7,434 bases of DNA, taken from the NCBI GenBank assembly GCA_023433965.1, contig JAEYTQ010000428.1:1-7434 (forward strand), read 5' to 3'. Numbering within the stretch: position 1 is the stretch's first letter; each line of letters opens with the position of its first letter. A program made the position numbers and the translations under genes. Positions 5,715-7,434 of this stretch are shown here, one piece after another. The notes under the pieces were generated by a model. The model made no database searches. It saw only the letters and a program-made list of their open reading frames with translations, and had not been told where the DNA came from. The DNA comes from Pseudomonadota bacterium. Lineage in GTDB: Bacteria; Pseudomonadota; Alphaproteobacteria; Rhizobiales; Xanthobacteraceae.

Positions 5715-7288
5715 GGCTGCGCTCCTCCCATCTCCGCGGCCGCGGGCGCGGCGTTCCCAATGTTGCGTTCGTTGCGCATAATGGCGCGCATGATCTTCTC
5801 CTGCGTCGCATCGCTGCCGCTGAACTCACCAACGAAGGCGCCCTCGTTCATGACACAGATGCGGTCGCAGATGCCGAGCAGCTCGGGCATTTCCGAGGAG
5901 ATCACCACGACGCCGCGACCGGCCTCCGCCAGCTCGTTGATGATACAGTAGATCTCGTACTTGGCACCGACGTCGATGCCTCGCGTCGGCTCGTCCAGGA
6001 TCAGGACCTTGGGGTCCGTCATCAGCCATTTCGACAGCACCACCTTCTGCTGATTGCCCCCGGAGAGCTGGCCGGTCTCCTGGTAGACGTCGGAGCAACG
6101 GATGCGCATGCGGCTGCGGTAGTCGCTGGCGACCTTCAGTTCGGCGATGTCGTCGATCACGCGCCGAGGTGCGACCTGATCGAGGCTCGCGAGCGTGATG
6201 TTCTTGCGGACGTCGTCGGCAAGGATCAGCCCGAGCTGCTTGCGGTCCTCGGTGACGTAGGCGAGCCCGGCGTCGATCGCAGCGGCGACGTTCGGCAGCA
6301 CCATCTCCCTGCCCTCGAGCCGGAGACTGCCGCTGATGGCGGTGCCCCAGGAGCGGCCGAACAGGCTCATCGCGAACTCAGTGCGGCCGGCCCCCATCAG
6401 GCCGGCGATGCCCACGACCTCGCCGCGCCTGACGCCGAAGTTGACGTTCTTGATCACCTGCCGCTCGGGATGAACGGGGTGATGGACCGACCAGTTCTCG
6501 ACCGTGAGAACGGGCTCGCCGATCTTCGCATTGCGCTCCGGGAAGCGATGGGCAAGATCGCGATTGACCATGCTGCGGATGATGCGGTCTTCCTGGATCG
6601 GCTCGCTACGGCAATCGATGCTGTCGACGGTGCGGCCGTCGCGCAGCACCGTGATGTGATCGGCGACCTTGGCCACCTCGTTGAGCTTGTGCGAGATCAG
6701 GATCGAGCTGATACCCTGCTCGCGGAACGCCATCAGGCGTTCGAGCAGCGCGGCGCTGTCGGCCTCGTTGAGGCTGGCGGTCGGCTCGTCCAGGATCAGC
6801 ATCCGCACCCGCTTGGAGAGCGCCTTGGCGATCTCGACCAGCTGCTGCTTGCCGACGCCGAGATCGGTGATCAGCGTATCCGGCGATTCCTTCAGGCCGA
6901 CCTGTGCAAGCAGCTCCCGCGTGCGCCGGTAGACCTCGTTGCGGTCGATCACGCCGAAGTGCGACGGCGGATGCGACAGGAAGATGTTCTCCGCGATCGA
7001 CATCAGCGGGATCAGCGCCAACTCCTGATGGATGATGATGATGCCGAGCGCCTCGGAATCGTTGATGTCGCGGAAGCGCCGCTCCTCGCCCTCGAAAACG
7101 ATGGTGCCCTCGTAGCCGCCGTGCGGATAGACCCCGCTCAGCACCTTCATCAGCGTCGACTTGCCGGCACCATTCTCGCCGACGAGCGCATGAATCTGCC
7201 CGGCGTGAACCGAGAAATTGACGTCGCGCAGCGCCTGCACGCCGGCAAAGCTCTTGCTGACGTTGCGCATCTCCAGCATGGCGATCAT
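5711..7288 (-). CDS. mmsA: Multiple-monosaccharide ABC transporter ATP-binding protein (MmsA/GguA type)
   Basis: Cytoplasmic double-domain ATPase that powers the sugar importer; 525 residues, as usual for XylG/GguA/RbsA proteins. First domain: Walker A GENGAGKST at 37-45, Q-loop Q88, a degenerate signature LGVGKQQ at 143-149, Walker B LILDEPT at 164-170 and H-loop H200. Second domain: a divergent Walker A GLMGAGRTE at 296-304 lacking the lysine, canonical signature LSGGNQQK at 408-415, Walker B LILDEPT at 429-435, and Ser instead of His at the H-loop (VISSEMPEL near 462-470). This asymmetry is normal for the family and is not decay. The ATG at 7288 has AAGGA nine bases upstream; a second ATG at 7279 would drop three residues. 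The sugar-binding protein gene usually next to it is not in view. The name gguA is equally defensible. Confidence 0.94.
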   Translation of the reverse strand: MIAMLEMRNVSKSFAGVQALRDVNFSVHAGQIHALVGENGAGKSTLMKVLSGVYPHGGYEGTIVFEGEERRFRDINDSEALGIIIIHQELALIPLMSIAENIFLSHPPSHFGVIDRNEVYRRTRELLAQVGLKESPDTLITDLGVGKQQLVEIAKALSKRVRMLILDEPTASLNEADSAALLERLMAFREQGISSILISHKLNEVAKVADHITVLRDGRTVDSIDCRSEPIQEDRIIRSMVNRDLAHRFPERNAKIGEPVLTVENWSVHHPVHPERQVIKNVNFGVRRGEVVGIAGLMGAGRTEFAMSLFGRSWGTAISGSLRLEGREMVLPNVAAAIDAGLAYVTEDRKQLGLILADDVRKNITLASLDQVAPRRVIDDIAELKVASDYRSRMRIRCSDVYQETGQLSGGNQQKVVLSKWLMTDPKVLILDEPTRGIDVGAKYEIYCIINELAEAGRGVVVISSEMPELLGICDRICVMNEGAFVGEFSGSDATQEKIMRAIMRNERNIGNAAPAAAEMGGAQP

Positions 7289-7319
7289 GGCATCGAGTCC
7301 TTGAGAAACGCTTGTCCGT

Positions 7320-7428
7320 CCGTCGTCATTCCGGGGCGATGCGCCGGGGCCGCAAAGCGGACCTGGAGCGTCGAACCCGGAGTCTCAGGGTTCCGGGTTC
7401 GATGCTTCGCATCGCCCCGCAACGACGG
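7320..7428. repeat. Large palindromic intergenic element upstream of the sugar ATPase gene
   Basis: The outer arms 7320-7343 and 7408-7428 are complementary apart from a mismatch and length difference near their middle. They share CGATGCG/CGCATCG, a GGGGC/GCCCC core and a CCGTCGT/ACGACGG end. Nested inside is an 11-bp perfect stem, TCGAACCCGGA (7371-7381) with TCCGGGTTCGA (7392-7402) around a 10-base loop, and a small CCGC-AAA-GCGG hairpin at 7350-7360. The mixture of CCGGGTTCGATGCTTCGCATCGCCCC-like pieces resembles a dispersed palindromic repeat I associate with Bradyrhizobium intergenic regions; that link is from memory, not a search. It begins 32 bases before the ATPase start. It could fold in the leader RNA of the transporter operon or separate it from the gene to the right. 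Confidence 0.75.
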
Positions 7429-7434
7429 GAGCAC

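Noticed and set aside
5711..7288. Apparent defects in the second ATPase domain (Walker A lysine and H-loop histidine missing)
   Set aside because: These substitutions are typical of XylG/RbsA/GguA-type double ATPases, where only one site is canonical, so they do not indicate a pseudogene.

Overview
The window looks like chromosomal DNA of a GC-rich alphaproteobacterium. The best guess is Bradyrhizobium or a close relative. This rests on the very high G+C, strong G/C bias at third codon positions, the norEF-norCBQD gene set, promoters with FNR/FixK/NnrR-type TTG-N8-CAA boxes, and a palindromic intergenic element at the right edge of a type I recognise from Bradyrhizobiaceae. No database search was possible, so the genus is an inference.

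Layout (every large gene is on the minus strand, so transcription runs right to left). 1-514: the N-terminal part of norD, cut by the window edge. 518-1330: norQ. 1331-1391: a spacer with a perfect 13-bp hairpin. 1392-2738: norB. 2779-3231: norC. 3232-3326: norC promoter with an FNR-type box. 3327-3593: norF. 3590-4165: norE. 4166-4336: a divergent regulatory region with two perfect FNR/FixK-type palindromes. 4337-4504 (plus strand): an unrecognised 55-residue membrane protein. 4524-5714 and 5711-7288: permease and ATPase of a multiple-monosaccharide (GguB/GguA, MmsB/MmsA) ABC transporter. 7289-7434: transporter leader containing a large palindromic repeat.

How it works together: NorC (membrane-anchored cytochrome c) and NorB (heme b/b3-FeB catalytic subunit) form respiratory nitric oxide reductase, which reduces 2 NO to N2O. 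NorQ (MoxR-type AAA+ ATPase) and NorD (von Willebrand A family partner) are needed to mature it. NorE and NorF are small membrane proteins related to oxidase subunits III and IV, also implicated in making active enzyme. The sugar transporter is a separate unit whose binding-protein gene is not in view and may lie beyond the right edge.

The most interesting signals are regulatory. Three promoters (norC, norE and the small plus-strand gene) each have a 14-bp TTG-N8-CAA box at exactly the same distance from a -10-like hexamer. This is the geometry expected for activation by a CRP/FNR-family regulator bound near -41.5. It argues that the small membrane protein is a real, co-regulated and possibly undescribed member of the low-oxygen/NO response. 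No RNA genes, CRISPR arrays or insertion sequences were seen, and no gene-less stretch exceeds 300 bases.
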